A DNA stretch of 64,000 nucleotides from assembly GCF_001921865.1 (NCBI RefSeq), contig NZ_MSCT01000018.1, positions 1 to 64,000 on the forward strand, written 5' to 3'. The stretch comes from Pseudomonas chlororaphis. GTDB taxonomy: Bacteria; Pseudomonadota; Gammaproteobacteria; Pseudomonadales; Pseudomonadaceae. Each line of letters begins with the position of its first letter. Position 1 is the first letter of the stretch. The translations under genes and the position numbers were made by a program. Below are positions 43,913 through 53,047 of this stretch, piece by piece. The notes below the pieces were generated by a model. That model ran no database searches. It saw only the letters and a program-made list of their open reading frames with translations, and was not told the origin of the DNA.

Positions 43913-44908
43913 CTATCGCGCAATTATTTCCTGGCTGCCGTCGGCATGGGTCTGCACCGCCACCGGCAGGATGCTCGGCAAGGCCTTGAGCAGCGCGTCG
44001 GTGTCGTCGGCCTTGAACACGCTGGTCAGGCGCAAGCGGCCCACCGCCTCGCTGCCGACCCGCAGCGGCTGCTGGCGATAACGCGAGACTTCGGCGGCCA
44101 CCTCGCTGAGGCTGGCGTTGTTGAACACCAGCTTGCCGCTGCGCCATGCCGTCAACGCTTGCGCATCGACCGCATAAGCCGCGGCCACCCGCCCCTGGGC
44201 ATCGACCGAGGTGCCCAGGCCCGCGGTCAGGCTGACGAACTCGCCGTCGGCGGCTTCGCGGCCCTGGACCTTCACCGTGCCCTGCTCCACCGCCACCCGG
44301 GTCTGCGTGGCATCGCGGCGCACGTCGAAACGCGTGCCGGTGACCGTGACCTTGCCCGGGCCTGCCGCCACCACGAAGGGCCGACTGCTGTCGTGCTCGA
44401 CGCTGAACATCGCCTCGCCCTCGCTCAGTTCGACGCTGCGCTGGCCCTTTTCAAAGCGCACCAGCAAGCGGCTGCGGCTGTTGAGGTCGACCTGGGAGCC
44501 GTCGGGCAAGGCCACATGCCGGCGCTCGCCCAGGGCCGTGGCGAACTCGGCGCTGTAGACGCCGGAGCGGCCCAGGCCGCTGAACAGCCCCAGGCCCAGC
44601 GCCACCGCCAACACACTGGCGGCCACCGCGTAACGCAGCAACGGACGGCGCTTGAGGGAAACGACGGGAGTTGCGTCCGCGGTAGCACAAAGGGCCTGCA
44701 AACGTTCCCTGGGCACCAGGTCGGTGGCCGCCCACAGCGATTGCAGCAGTTGGAATTCGTCCCGATGCGCGTCGTGCTGCGCCAGCCAGGCGTCGAAACG
44801 CTGCCGCTGCTCGGCATCGATCGCCGGTTCTTGCAGGCGCACAAACCACAGCGCCGCCTCGTCGCGAACCGTCGCCTGCCCGCACGCGCACTCACGAATC
44901 TGCGTCAT
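43913..44908 (-). CDS. fecR: Anti-sigma factor/transducer FecR
   Basis: A 331-residue inner-membrane regulator. The cytoplasmic FecR N-domain (DEAALWFVRLQEPAIDAEQR) comes first. A membrane helix spans about 88-110 (LLRYAVAASVLAVALGLGLF). The periplasmic FecR domain has ALPDGSQVDLNSRSRLLVRF and GTRFDVRRDATQTRVAVEQG. A C-terminal STN-contact part follows. It passes the signal from ligand-loaded FecA to FecI. ATG 44908 has AGGAT upstream; the longer frame to 44971 overlaps fecI. Order fecI-fecR-fecA is classic. Confidence 0.92.
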   Translation of the reverse strand: MTQIRECACGQATVRDEAALWFVRLQEPAIDAEQRQRFDAWLAQHDAHRDEFQLLQSLWAATDLVPRERLQALCATADATPVVSLKRRPLLRYAVAASVLAVALGLGLFSGLGRSGVYSAEFATALGERRHVALPDGSQVDLNSRSRLLVRFEKGQRSVELSEGEAMFSVEHDSSRPFVVAAGPGKVTVTGTRFDVRRDATQTRVAVEQGTVKVQGREAADGEFVSLTAGLGTSVDAQGRVAAAYAVDAQALTAWRSGKLVFNNASLSEVAAEVSRYRQQPLRVGSEAVGRLRLTSVFKADDTDALLKALPSILPVAVQTHADGSQEIIAR

Positions 44909-44951
44909 GGAACATCCTGTTGGGCTGGAAGTGAAAAAGTCAGGGCGATCA

Positions 44952-45449
44952 TCAATACGGCCCGTCCACACGCTCGCGCAGATGCCGCAGGGTGCGGATC
45001 ATATACTTTTCCACCATGTTTTTTGACAACCCCAGGCGCTGGGCAATCTCGGCCTGGGTCAGCCCTTCGATCTTCTGCCAGACGAACACCTTGCGGCAGT
45101 TCAACGGCAATTCGCCTAGGGCCCGTTCGATGGAGTCGGCCAGCTGGATCGCATGCATGAAATGCTCCGGGTCGTCGCCGGGCGACGTGCCTTGATACAC
45201 CGCCTCAAGCTCCAGGGCACCGCGCCGGTCCTCGCGCCGATAGGCATCCACCGCGATATTGCGCGCCGTCTGATGCAAATACGCCCGCGGCTGCTCGACC
45301 GCCGCCGCGTCCGACTCCAGCATCCGGACAAAGGTGTCGTGGGCCAGGTCCTCGGCCTGCGAACGGTTCTTCAGCCGACGCGTCCAGGTCCCGATCAACT
45401 CTTCGTAGTGCTCGAAAAAGCCTGGTCGGCCAGAAGGCTTGGGGGTCAT
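44952..45449 (-). CDS. fecI: ECF sigma factor FecI
   Basis: A 165-residue extracytoplasmic-function sigma factor of the iron-starvation group. Region 2 is AEDLAHDTFVRMLESD and RAYLHQTARNIAVDAYRRED. Region 4 is LPLNCRKVFVWQKIEGLTQA followed by IAQRLGLSKNMVEKYMIRTL. It directs transcription of fecA when ferric citrate is bound. ATG 45449 lacks a strong ribosome site. A Fur-box-like sequence lies just upstream, consistent with iron repression. Confidence 0.92.
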   Translation of the reverse strand: MTPKPSGRPGFFEHYEELIGTWTRRLKNRSQAEDLAHDTFVRMLESDAAAVEQPRAYLHQTARNIAVDAYRREDRRGALELEAVYQGTSPGDDPEHFMHAIQLADSIERALGELPLNCRKVFVWQKIEGLTQAEIAQRLGLSKNMVEKYMIRTLRHLRERVDGPY

Positions 45450-45477
45450 TGCGGCGTGCTGAGGGTGGGGAGGCGTG

Positions 45478-45496
45478 AATAGTAATGCTTCTTATT
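45478..45496 (-). promoter_or_regulatory. Fur-box-like site before fecI
   Basis: Minus strand AATAAGAAGCATTACTATT, 19 bases, about 28 bases before the fecI start. By eye 11 of 19 positions match GATAATGATAATCATTATC. Fur control of fecIR is the norm. Confidence 0.55.
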
Positions 45497-45596
45497 AAGA
45501 GAGGGCAATGGATTCGAGGAGAGATCCTTATCGCCCGTGCCCACCTCCAGGCCCCCAGCACCGGACCGTCACCCCGCCAGCCCGAGCGGTACGGGC

Positions 45597-46361
45597 TCAG
45601 GATTGGGCGGAATGCCGAGCAAGGAAATCCTCCAGCAGCTTGACGAAGTGCAGCGGCACCTCCTCCATCGGGTAGTGCCCGCTGCCGGGAATAACCTGCA
45701 ACGACGCATTGGCAAACCATGCCATGCAGGTTTCTTGCATGATCGCCTGGGTTTGCGCCGGGTCGGCGTCGCCCACCAGCACCAACAACGGCGTCATTCC
45801 GGCAAGCCCCGCGCTCAAGTCCTCGCGCGCCCAGGCATGCAGATAGCCCTCGAAGGCCGGTCGCGTGCTAGTCAGTCGCGAGTGCTTGACCAATGCTTGA
45901 ATCCATCGCTGAGGCAAGCGACTGGCGGACGTTACATCGATAATCTTGTAGCGCAACTCGTCATCGTCCACCGCTGCGGAAAACAGGCTCCACTGTTCGG
46001 CATTGAAAGGCACACCGCAGGCCGGTACCGGCGTAATCGCTACGCCGCTGATAATACGTGCGGGATAACGAGCCAACGCCAGTTGCACCACTTTGCCAGC
46101 CATCGAATGGCCGGCGAAATGAAAACGTTTCCAGCCCAGGTTATCGGCCAGCGCCATGACATCCGCGAGTATTTCCTCGCAGGTGAATTGTCCCTTGATG
46201 TGCCAGGACAACCCATAGCCACGTACATCGGGAAAGACGTAGGTATAACGCTCTATGTCCAGGTAAGGGAAAATCGACTTATAGATTTGATGATCGCCAA
46301 ACCAACCGTGTAATAGGATGACTCGCCTGGGACCATTGCCGAGTTTTATATGTTCTATCAT
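45597..46361 (-). CDS. Alpha/beta hydrolase
   Basis: A 254-residue serine hydrolase. It starts MIEHIKLGNGPRRVILLHGW (oxyanion His-Gly near 18-19), with the nucleophile Ser86 in FAGHSMAGK, a likely acid Asp in VLVGDADPAQ and His in GSGHYPMEEV. No signal peptide. The family covers esterases, lactonases and ring-cleavage hydrolases, so no substrate is given. AGAGAGT precedes ATG 46361. It lies between fecI and the fim operon, at the edge of the AT-richer region, with no functional link to either. Confidence 0.82.
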   Translation of the reverse strand: MIEHIKLGNGPRRVILLHGWFGDHQIYKSIFPYLDIERYTYVFPDVRGYGLSWHIKGQFTCEEILADVMALADNLGWKRFHFAGHSMAGKVVQLALARYPARIISGVAITPVPACGVPFNAEQWSLFSAAVDDDELRYKIIDVTSASRLPQRWIQALVKHSRLTSTRPAFEGYLHAWAREDLSAGLAGMTPLLVLVGDADPAQTQAIMQETCMAWFANASLQVIPGSGHYPMEEVPLHFVKLLEDFLARHSAQS

Positions 46362-46548
46362 ACAGACTCTCTATATTTTCAATTCACACTCAATGCATCT
46401 GAAGCCACCAAGCAATTTTTGTAATTTCCTGCAAAACCAAACTTACCGCCTGAATAACCCTTGTTCCTGAAGAGCACTTGAATAAAATCAATTAGGCACA
46501 AACCTACTGACAAACAAGCATTCGCATCCCGAGCAACAAGCGAGCCAG

Positions 46549-47469
46549 CTACTCATATAAAAAAGTCACACCAATAATAGATTGCACATTACCGGCGGCA
46601 ACCTGCCCACTGGTGCGGGCGTAACTAGCACTCAGCCCAAGATTGACTGGCGAGGTATCGACAGAGCCGAGGGATACCGTATTGTTTACCGCAAGCACAC
46701 TGCCATTACGGGAAATCTGCACACCCACACCTTGAGCTGCTGAAGCAGAAGCAGAATTGGTAAATATCGTATTGGCAGTATCAGTCGTCGTACCGGACAA
46801 ATAGTAAGCCAGCTTTTGGCTTTTTGCGCAGTGTACAGCCACTGGAATGGCAGCCAACCCTGGATAATCCGGTAGTGTCACCGTTACATTTCGAGCAGAG
46901 ACATCACAGCCGCCAGTAGGAACCACAACACTATTATTTGCATACAGGTTCCAGATAATTGTTTGTGAAATACTACCCCCAGGCCCTTGTTTTTGAAGGG
47001 ATAGCGAAGCAAATAACTGCCCAGCCTGGATAACCACCCCACTGGCTGAGCTTACAGGCGTCAGATATAAAACAGTTCTCCACCCCTGAAATGTACCCCA
47101 AGGCGTATTAACCCATGAAGTTGGCGACCTTAGAGGAAATGGCTGATTTGCCCCATGATAAGATAAAGTCCCGCTAAACGAAGCGAGAACCCCCTCATAC
47201 GCCGATCCACTTCCTACCCTGATAGGATCTTTATAAACAGAAGGCATATCATTTTTACACTGAATAGATTGAGATAAGTCAACAACAAGATTTTGGCCTG
47301 GGCTTATCGCTGGCTGCAAGTTCACATAAACGCTAAGAGTTCCAGAACCGCTGATAGCTTTCCCCAGAGCTTGGCAAGTGAATGCCCATCCGCTGGATGA
47401 CCAACATGCAATCACCAACATCATAATGTAAAAATTAAAATCAGCTAAAACTCTTCGAGCACAGTTCAT
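46549..47469 (-). CDS. fimH: Type 1 fimbrial tip adhesin FimH-like
   Basis: A 306-residue tip adhesin, last gene of the fim operon. The signal peptide ends at SSSGWA, giving mature Phe1 as in E. coli FimH. A lectin domain (about 1-157) and a pilin domain follow; the latter is almost the enterobacterial sequence (VVPTGGCDVSARNVTVTLPD, NVQSIIGVTFLYE). Of the mannose-pocket residues, Phe1 and the N-D...D set (KNDMPSVYKD) are kept. The Q133-F142 loop has changed (KQGPGGSIS) and the first loop is shorter. ATG 47469 has GAGG upstream; ATG 47493, overlapping the fimG stop, is the alternative. Confidence 0.9.
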   Translation of the reverse strand: MNCARRVLADFNFYIMMLVIACWSSSGWAFTCQALGKAISGSGTLSVYVNLQPAISPGQNLVVDLSQSIQCKNDMPSVYKDPIRVGSGSAYEGVLASFSGTLSYHGANQPFPLRSPTSWVNTPWGTFQGWRTVLYLTPVSSASGVVIQAGQLFASLSLQKQGPGGSISQTIIWNLYANNSVVVPTGGCDVSARNVTVTLPDYPGLAAIPVAVHCAKSQKLAYYLSGTTTDTANTIFTNSASASAAQGVGVQISRNGSVLAVNNTVSLGSVDTSPVNLGLSASYARTSGQVAAGNVQSIIGVTFLYE

Positions 47470-47489
47470 GTGCAACCTCATTATTTGGT

Positions 47490-47993
47490 TCATGCCCAGG
47501 TATAAATAATGTTAATCACAGCCTGAATACTTCCCTGGGTAGTACGACCGTTCACTGTTAATGCCCTGATCTGCAGCGGAACGCGAGCGGACTGCGTCGA
47601 CTCGTTCACCCGTACCGTTTTGCTCGTACCGTTGTTCAGCGTCGTACCGCCATCGTCCTGCAACTCCAGCTGGATGTTTCCCGCCGTCCCCAGGTTCCTG
47701 TAATAGCCGGTACTGTCCGTCGTGCCGCTGAAGGTGGCCGTGACCTTGCTGGTCCCGACCGGGCAGTTGGTCAAATCGAACGACACGCTGTGCCAGGCCG
47801 AGGCGGAGCCCGGTTGAGACAGGCTGAAGGTGTAAAGATCGCCGAAGTCGACGGTCGCGTTGGTGGTAGAAACCGTGCATGGCTTCGCCACCACCCTGCC
47901 GTTGACGGTAATAGTGACATCGGCCGCCTGTAATACGGTGGAAGCCATGGCCAGGATCCCGGCCACCCACCACTTTGCATGGGTCCGTTTCAT
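47490..47993 (-). CDS. fimG: Minor fimbrial subunit FimG
   Basis: A 167-residue pilin that joins FimH to the fimbrial tip by donor-strand exchange. The signal peptide ends LQA; the mature start is ADVTITVNGRVVAKPCTVST, the same as E. coli FimG bar one or two residues. The conserved Cys pair lies in KPCTVS and FDLTNCPVG, and TQGSIQAVINIIYTW closes the fold. Its stop overlaps an ATG that could start fimH. 12 bases separate it from fimF. Confidence 0.95.
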   Translation of the reverse strand: MKRTHAKWWVAGILAMASTVLQAADVTITVNGRVVAKPCTVSTTNATVDFGDLYTFSLSQPGSASAWHSVSFDLTNCPVGTSKVTATFSGTTDSTGYYRNLGTAGNIQLELQDDGGTTLNNGTSKTVRVNESTQSARVPLQIRALTVNGRTTQGSIQAVINIIYTWA

Positions 47994-48005
47994 ATCAGCC
48001 TCCGG

Positions 48006-48536
48006 TTACTGGAACTCGAGCGTGAATGTCGCTGTTGCGTTGACGTGGCCGGCGGTGACTGGCACCCGGGTGGCCATCAGCCGGGCATGGAAGCCCAATG
48101 TATTGGCCTGGCCGGGTTTCAGCGTCGTCCAGGGCAGCGTTGACGACGCGGCATTGAGCGGTAGCGCCGCTTGAGTACTGTCCAGTATCTGGATGCCCAT
48201 TCCCGATGCGTGCGAGCTGCCGCCATCCAACTTCAGGAGGTTGGTATTGTCGCTATCCGCCGCCCCGGCAAACCCGACCTTTACCGCCGTGGTCGCGGCG
48301 CCACAGGGTGAAAGCACGATACGAAAAGCCACCATGGGAGAAGTGGCTCCAACGCTATGGAATTGCTTCGTCGTGTTCTCCAGCAAATCGACGCTGAAAT
48401 CTTTCGATGCCGTCGCTACCGCGCAAGCGTTATCCCGGACCCGACCGGTGACCGTCAGGGTGCTGTCCGCCGCCAGGTTGTGGCCTGCGACAAGCAACAA
48501 TGCGAGTCCCGAAAGAACAGAGTGTTTTTTCTTCAT
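48006..48536 (-). CDS. fimF: Minor fimbrial subunit FimF
   Basis: A 176-residue pilin acting as adapter between FimG and the FimA rod. The signal peptide ends NLA; mature start ADSTLTVTGRVRDNACAVAT. The later LMATRVPVTAGHVNATATFT is the donor-strand partner region, near-identical to the enterobacterial subunit. Cysteines lie in DNACAV and LSPCGAA. It is 10 bases after fimD, inside the operon. Confidence 0.95.
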   Translation of the reverse strand: MKKKHSVLSGLALLLVAGHNLAADSTLTVTGRVRDNACAVATASKDFSVDLLENTTKQFHSVGATSPMVAFRIVLSPCGAATTAVKVGFAGAADSDNTNLLKLDGGSSHASGMGIQILDSTQAALPLNAASSTLPWTTLKPGQANTLGFHARLMATRVPVTAGHVNATATFTLEFQ

Positions 48537-48546
48537 GGTTGGTTCC

Positions 48547-51171
48547 TCAGAGGCAGGCTGCCGTCAATTCGCTCAATGCCTGCTTCTGGCTTTCCTCTGG
48601 CAAACGATAATCGGCGACGCAGGTGGTGCCCGCGGTGTCTCCCCATTTCACTCGGACCTGTCCCGCCAGCGGCATGCCACTCAGATAGACCTGCCCGCTA
48701 TCGGCCACGATGCTGCTCTGGTTGTTGTCGGCAACTACCGTGGCGCCGAAGGGCACAGGCTCGCCGTTTCGGGTCAACGTCATGAGCACTTTCATCCCCA
48801 CCCGCGCCTTGAACTCGGCCCGTACAATGGCGCCATGGGAAGGCACGACGCTTACTACGGCGTCATCCAGATCCACGTTGTCGGCCAACGTATTGGTGTT
48901 CAGGGCTATTCGGTTTTCCCGATATTCCGTGGCGTAAGGCTGGACCGCATAACCGCGCCAGTCGGTGCGGACACCGGTCTGGTTTTCCACTTTCACGCTT
49001 TTCGCACCAGGGGCCTTGATCAAGACAGTCGTATCGTTCAACGGCTGGCTGAAAGTGACGCCATCAGCATGGGCCAATACTCCGCCACTCAAGCCGTAGT
49101 ACAACTGGTCATAGCCGTCGCTGTGGCTGTAGCCGACATTCGCGTTGCCGTACCCCCCACGGTAATTCATCGCCGCATAACCGTTATCGCCACTGCCGCC
49201 GTTCCCGCCGTCGGCATAGCCACTCTGCACGCTGTAGCTGAGGTTGTTATCCTCGAGTAGCGTGCCGGACACCCCGGCCAGATTGGTCATCCGCCCTTTA
49301 AGATCATGCGACATGCTGTAGCTGGCATTCGCATGGCGCCAGGCGGACTTGCTATCAGATCGGGTCCAGTGGCTGAACGGAATGTTCACGTTTATCGCCA
49401 GCATCTGGTCACGCCCGCTTTGCCAGGCGCTTTGGGTCAGGCTGTAGTTCACCGTCCAGCTGATATCGCCAACCGTAGTGTTCAATCCGGCCTGCAACTG
49501 CTGATCGGCCTTGTTACTGCCCCAATAGGTCTGGTGACTGCCACTCAGATAAAACGTGGACTTGCTCCCTATTTGCTGGGTGACACTGGCTTGGACCCTG
49601 CCACGCTTGTTGTAAGCGAGGTTGTAATAGTCAGTAAGTTTCGGTCTCGTCTGGATTACCCCCGGCTCGGTCTCCAGGTTATAACCGCTCATCCGTTTGT
49701 AAGTGGTATCGGCCAGGTTGTAGTAACCCTTGGTGGAATAGCGATAGCCCACCAATCGTATGTTAGTGCCCGTATCGAGCGACTTGTTATACAGAAAGCG
49801 CACCGACTGCCCCTGGTGCTTACTGTCATCGGGCAGCGTTGCATTGGCTTGGGTCATGTCCAGCGAAATGGCGCCCAGCCTGCCCATGTTCTTGCCTACG
49901 CCCAGGTTAAGCGCGTGGTAACGGTCCGCCAGTTGTGTACCGCCGTACACTGTCCAGCCGTCCGACAGGCCCTGTAATACGGTGCTTTGCAGGAACTTGG
50001 GTTTTTCCTGTTCATCCACTCCACTGCGGTATTCACCCGCGGTCAGGGAGTAGCGTGTATGACCCTCACGCTGCAGCAGCGGGACGGAGGAATAGGGCAC
50101 GGTAAAGACCTGTGCACTGCCATTGGCCTCCTTGATGCTGACCTCCAGGTCGCCACTGCTGCCTGCCGCATAGAGGTCAGTAATGGTGAACGGTCCGGGT
50201 GGAACGGTACTTTGGTAGATCTCGTAACCGTTCTGCTTGACAGACACTTGTGCCGTGCCGTGCGCGATGCCGCGAACCACCGGCGCGAAACCTTTCTGGC
50301 TGTCTGGCAGCATGTTTTCCTCGGACGCCAACTGCACGCCACGGAAGTTGATACCTTCAAAAACATCACCGCTGGTATAACGGTCTCCGAGCGTCAGTCG
50401 CGAGCGCAGCGGCGTAATGTCACGCTCAAGCCAGCTATTAACATGCTGCCATTTGTTTTCATAGGTTGCCGATCCGCCGCCATCGTTATAACTCCAGTTG
50501 GTGTTATTGCGTAACCGCCACGCCCCCAGATTGATCCCGCTCTGCAGGCTCAGGTAGGCATAGTTGGTAGTTCCGCCATTATCAAGATGGACATTATTAC
50601 CGGTGAAGTTGTAGTTGATCAGCCCCGCGTTGATCCCATGATCCCACAACTCTGGCGGAATATAACCGCGCACCTGATTCCCCATAAGCGCCTGCGGGAT
50701 GGTCAGGTTCAATCGCTGCTGGCCAACGTTAAAGTCAGTCGTAGCATCTTTGATCAAGTCGGCCAATGGCACACAGGCATCGAGTGCGATCTCGTCCATT
50801 CCGGGCACCGCCCCGGTGTTCACGCCCATGCCGGATAATTGCCCACGGGTCAAACAAGGTACTAAAACATGGCCTTTCTCGCCTGCGTTAAAGACCACAT
50901 CGCGAGTGACCATAAACCCGCTATTCAGATAGATATCAACTCGGTATTTGCCCGGCGGAACTTCCTGACCACTTTCGAATGCACTCAGATCCGCCACCGC
51001 ATCGGGGTTGTCTGACAAGAAACGAGGATTGAAATAGAGTTCTGCCTGTACCGGAACAATCGGCAACGTGATAAAACAGGCAAGCGATATCGGCGCAACA
51101 CCAACACTAGACAGATAACGTTTGCATAGGCATTCCTCCCGAAGCCCAAACAGCCAGTAACTTTTTTTCAT
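48547..51171 (-). CDS. fimD: Outer-membrane usher FimD
   Basis: An 874-residue usher that assembles and exports the fimbria. The signal peptide runs to about residue 43 (VPVQA), then ELYFNPRFLSDNPDAVADLS, the N-terminal chaperone-binding domain. The 24-strand barrel carries the plug; GRMTNLAGVSGTLLEDNNLS and GGYGNANVGYSHSDG match FimD. Two C-terminal domains end with the Cys pair CVADYRLPEESQ...AACL. Intact, full length. The signal peptide is longer than usual, so an internal start is possible. Confidence 0.95.
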   Translation of the reverse strand: MKKSYWLFGLREECLCKRYLSSVGVAPISLACFITLPIVPVQAELYFNPRFLSDNPDAVADLSAFESGQEVPPGKYRVDIYLNSGFMVTRDVVFNAGEKGHVLVPCLTRGQLSGMGVNTGAVPGMDEIALDACVPLADLIKDATTDFNVGQQRLNLTIPQALMGNQVRGYIPPELWDHGINAGLINYNFTGNNVHLDNGGTTNYAYLSLQSGINLGAWRLRNNTNWSYNDGGGSATYENKWQHVNSWLERDITPLRSRLTLGDRYTSGDVFEGINFRGVQLASEENMLPDSQKGFAPVVRGIAHGTAQVSVKQNGYEIYQSTVPPGPFTITDLYAAGSSGDLEVSIKEANGSAQVFTVPYSSVPLLQREGHTRYSLTAGEYRSGVDEQEKPKFLQSTVLQGLSDGWTVYGGTQLADRYHALNLGVGKNMGRLGAISLDMTQANATLPDDSKHQGQSVRFLYNKSLDTGTNIRLVGYRYSTKGYYNLADTTYKRMSGYNLETEPGVIQTRPKLTDYYNLAYNKRGRVQASVTQQIGSKSTFYLSGSHQTYWGSNKADQQLQAGLNTTVGDISWTVNYSLTQSAWQSGRDQMLAINVNIPFSHWTRSDSKSAWRHANASYSMSHDLKGRMTNLAGVSGTLLEDNNLSYSVQSGYADGGNGGSGDNGYAAMNYRGGYGNANVGYSHSDGYDQLYYGLSGGVLAHADGVTFSQPLNDTTVLIKAPGAKSVKVENQTGVRTDWRGYAVQPYATEYRENRIALNTNTLADNVDLDDAVVSVVPSHGAIVRAEFKARVGMKVLMTLTRNGEPVPFGATVVADNNQSSIVADSGQVYLSGMPLAGQVRVKWGDTAGTTCVADYRLPEESQKQALSELTAACL

Positions 51172-51260
51172 ATATGAAATGCCTCTTCCCGGCCGACTCT
51201 ATCGTCCGGAATTTGGTTCCTCTTTTCACTCGGTTAGGTGCGGTATCGGTCCCGCTCGGA

Positions 51261-51965
51261 CTACTGCGTCACGCCATTCGCCCGCGGGGTCAATGACCCA
51301 TAGTCATTAATGGTGCGATAGCTGATCTCGCCGCTAGAGCCTGATGGCAACTTGACCGACGTTTCCCCCATTGGGGGAACAAGCGCATTTTCCAATTCCT
51401 GGGTACCCGTCCTGAGCTCCGTGACCGTCAGGAAGTAGGGTGTTGGATTGATCAATAGCAAGCTGCTCGTGCTACGGCGAAAACGCAGTTGACTCGCCGC
51501 CTGGTCCGCAGGCAAATCCAGTTTCGCTGGGCGGTAATAAAGTTTGATACGGCTGGTAATCGCCAGCTGTAGTGTATTCTCACTCAACTTTGACTTGTCC
51601 ATGGAAGGAATAGCCTTGACATTGAGCCAGAACAGGCTTTCGCGGTCCTGAGGCAACTGATTATTGGTTGCATCGATAATACGCAGCGTGTTCTCTTTTT
51701 TTCCCTGGATGGCAAACAGTGGAGGAGTAATCACAAAACGTCCATCTTTCTGGCCGCCGGCATTTTCCACCCAGGACTGAATAAGATAAGTACTTTTTTC
51801 GTCATTATTGGTGACAGGTAATTGTACTTGCTTCTGTCCCGCGGGATAGATTACCCGAGTAGCCCCCAGCGCCACGCCTGCTGCGGCACCGGTTGTATAT
51901 CCGGTTACGGAAGTCACTAGTAACATCACTAATAAGCAGCGAGTTATCGCCGTTGTTTTGCTCAC
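51261..51965 (-). CDS. fimC: Periplasmic fimbrial chaperone FimC
   Basis: A 234-residue chaperone of the PapD/FimC type that folds pilin subunits by donor-strand complementation. The signal peptide is about 30 residues; the mature start is GVALGATRVIYPAGQKQ. The binding-cleft Arg and Lys are in GATRVIYP and SRIKLYYRPAK. The G1 strand (SSLLLINPTPYFLTVTEL) is intact. I chose GTG 51965 (AAGGTGA upstream) because the longer frame to 52055 is not conserved. It is preceded by a 349-base gap where enterics carry fimI. Confidence 0.94.
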   Translation of the reverse strand: MSKTTAITRCLLVMLLVTSVTGYTTGAAAGVALGATRVIYPAGQKQVQLPVTNNDEKSTYLIQSWVENAGGQKDGRFVITPPLFAIQGKKENTLRIIDATNNQLPQDRESLFWLNVKAIPSMDKSKLSENTLQLAITSRIKLYYRPAKLDLPADQAASQLRFRRSTSSLLLINPTPYFLTVTELRTGTQELENALVPPMGETSVKLPSGSSGEISYRTINDYGSLTPRANGVTQ

Positions 51966-52314
51966 ATTTTCACCTTTTGTTGTTGCCACTGACTCCTGCT
52001 TTCGGCCAGCCTCTTCCATCGTATCGTTGAAGGATGGGTAGGCCATCAGTACCACTGTGGACCGTGGGCCGCTGCAGTAAATAAATATCAGGAGGGCAAA
52101 CTTAGTATCCTCTGCCGAGTGAAACCGGCAACTTATCTGGCCATATCAACCATTATCTTTCGGGTTCTCAACTGAACATGAAAAAACTCAATAATAATGC
52201 CCGCCTAATGATTACTTATCGGTGCAAGAGACGTCAGCAGGGAAACCGCCAGGCTCGATACACTCTCAGCATCGTTATCACCCCCTGGCCGCTCCTCCCT
52301 GCCTGACGAACTAA
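51966..52314. other. Intergenic gap between fimA and fimC (fimI absent)
   Basis: In E. coli the order is fimA-I-C-D-F-G-H. Here this 349-base gap separates fimA from fimC and contains no pilin-like frame on the fim strand. A GC-rich segment near 52262-52305 could pair weakly and may limit read-through from fimA. I see no gene. Confidence 0.65.
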
Positions 52315-52860
52315 TTAATCGTATTGAACTTTAAAGGTGGCATCCGCATTAGCAGTACCAGCGGTGGCGACGCCTGTTGCGAAGTAGCGTGCCTGGAAGG
52401 GAAGAATGTTGGTGCCTTCGCTAAGGGTGTATTTAGCACCGGCGGCACTGCCATCCAGAGTCATCGGGCTGCCAGTGTTGTCGAGAATTTGTACCCCAAC
52501 ATTGGTTGCACCACCGGCCGCAGAACCTTGAAGCCCCAGAATATTCGGGTTAGTGCTATTAACAGCAGCGCCAGAAAAACCGATGGCTGCCGTTTTGAGG
52601 GTCGTAATATCACAGTCGTTCAGCTGGATATTGAACCCCACCGCGCTGCTGGTTTGCCCTGTAGCGGCCAGTGACGCGGAACGTACCTGGCCCAATTGAA
52701 CAGTTTGATCAATAGACCCCGCATCGACCGCACAAGCGCCATTAACGACTTCGCCTTTGAAGTGTACAGTACCACCGCTAGTAGTGGTGGTAGCGTGAGC
52801 CAGCGTAGAACCCAGGGACAGAGCCGACAGCATGAGAATTGCCGAACCTTTGATTTTCAT
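52315..52860 (-). CDS. fimA: Major type 1 fimbrial subunit FimA
   Basis: A 181-residue major pilin, first gene of the operon. The signal peptide ends TLAHA; the mature start is TTTTSGGTVHFKGEVVNG. The N-terminal donor strand and the Cys pair (NGACAVDAG, LNDCDITT) are intact, and the C-terminus ANADATFKVQYD is that of enteric FimA. AAGGAA lies 8 bases before ATG 52860. Most of the fimbrial rod would be this protein. Two palindromes and an octamer repeat lie upstream. Confidence 0.95.
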   Translation of the reverse strand: MKIKGSAILMLSALSLGSTLAHATTTTSGGTVHFKGEVVNGACAVDAGSIDQTVQLGQVRSASLAATGQTSSAVGFNIQLNDCDITTLKTAAIGFSGAAVNSTNPNILGLQGSAAGGATNVGVQILDNTGSPMTLDGSAAGAKYTLSEGTNILPFQARYFATGVATAGTANADATFKVQYD

Positions 52861-52959
52861 AGCACATTCCTTTCAATAGATTATTTTTCAACTAAACCAG
52901 TAGCTACAGCAACGAATGCAATATCGCACCAGATACCGAAGCTACCGAAAGCGCACACC

Positions 52960-52980
52960 CCCAATATTTATTTAATTGGG
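52960..52980. promoter_or_regulatory. Palindrome upstream of fimA (CCCAAT...ATTGGG)
   Basis: CCCAAT, 9 AT bases, ATTGGG, about 100-120 bases before the fimA start. Possible regulator site; no convincing -35/-10 pair was identified beside it. Confidence 0.35.
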
Positions 52981-53032
52981 ATACAACATGCTCTTACAGA
53001 TGGCGCTCGACTCTCTATAACCAACGAGCAAT

Positions 53033-53047
53033 CTGGAATTTTTCCAG
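53033..53047. promoter_or_regulatory. Perfect palindrome upstream of fimA (CTGGAA-TTT-TTCCAG)
   Basis: A perfect 6+3+6 inverted repeat 173-187 bases before the fimA start, in AT-rich sequence. A protein-binding site is plausible. Confidence 0.35.
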
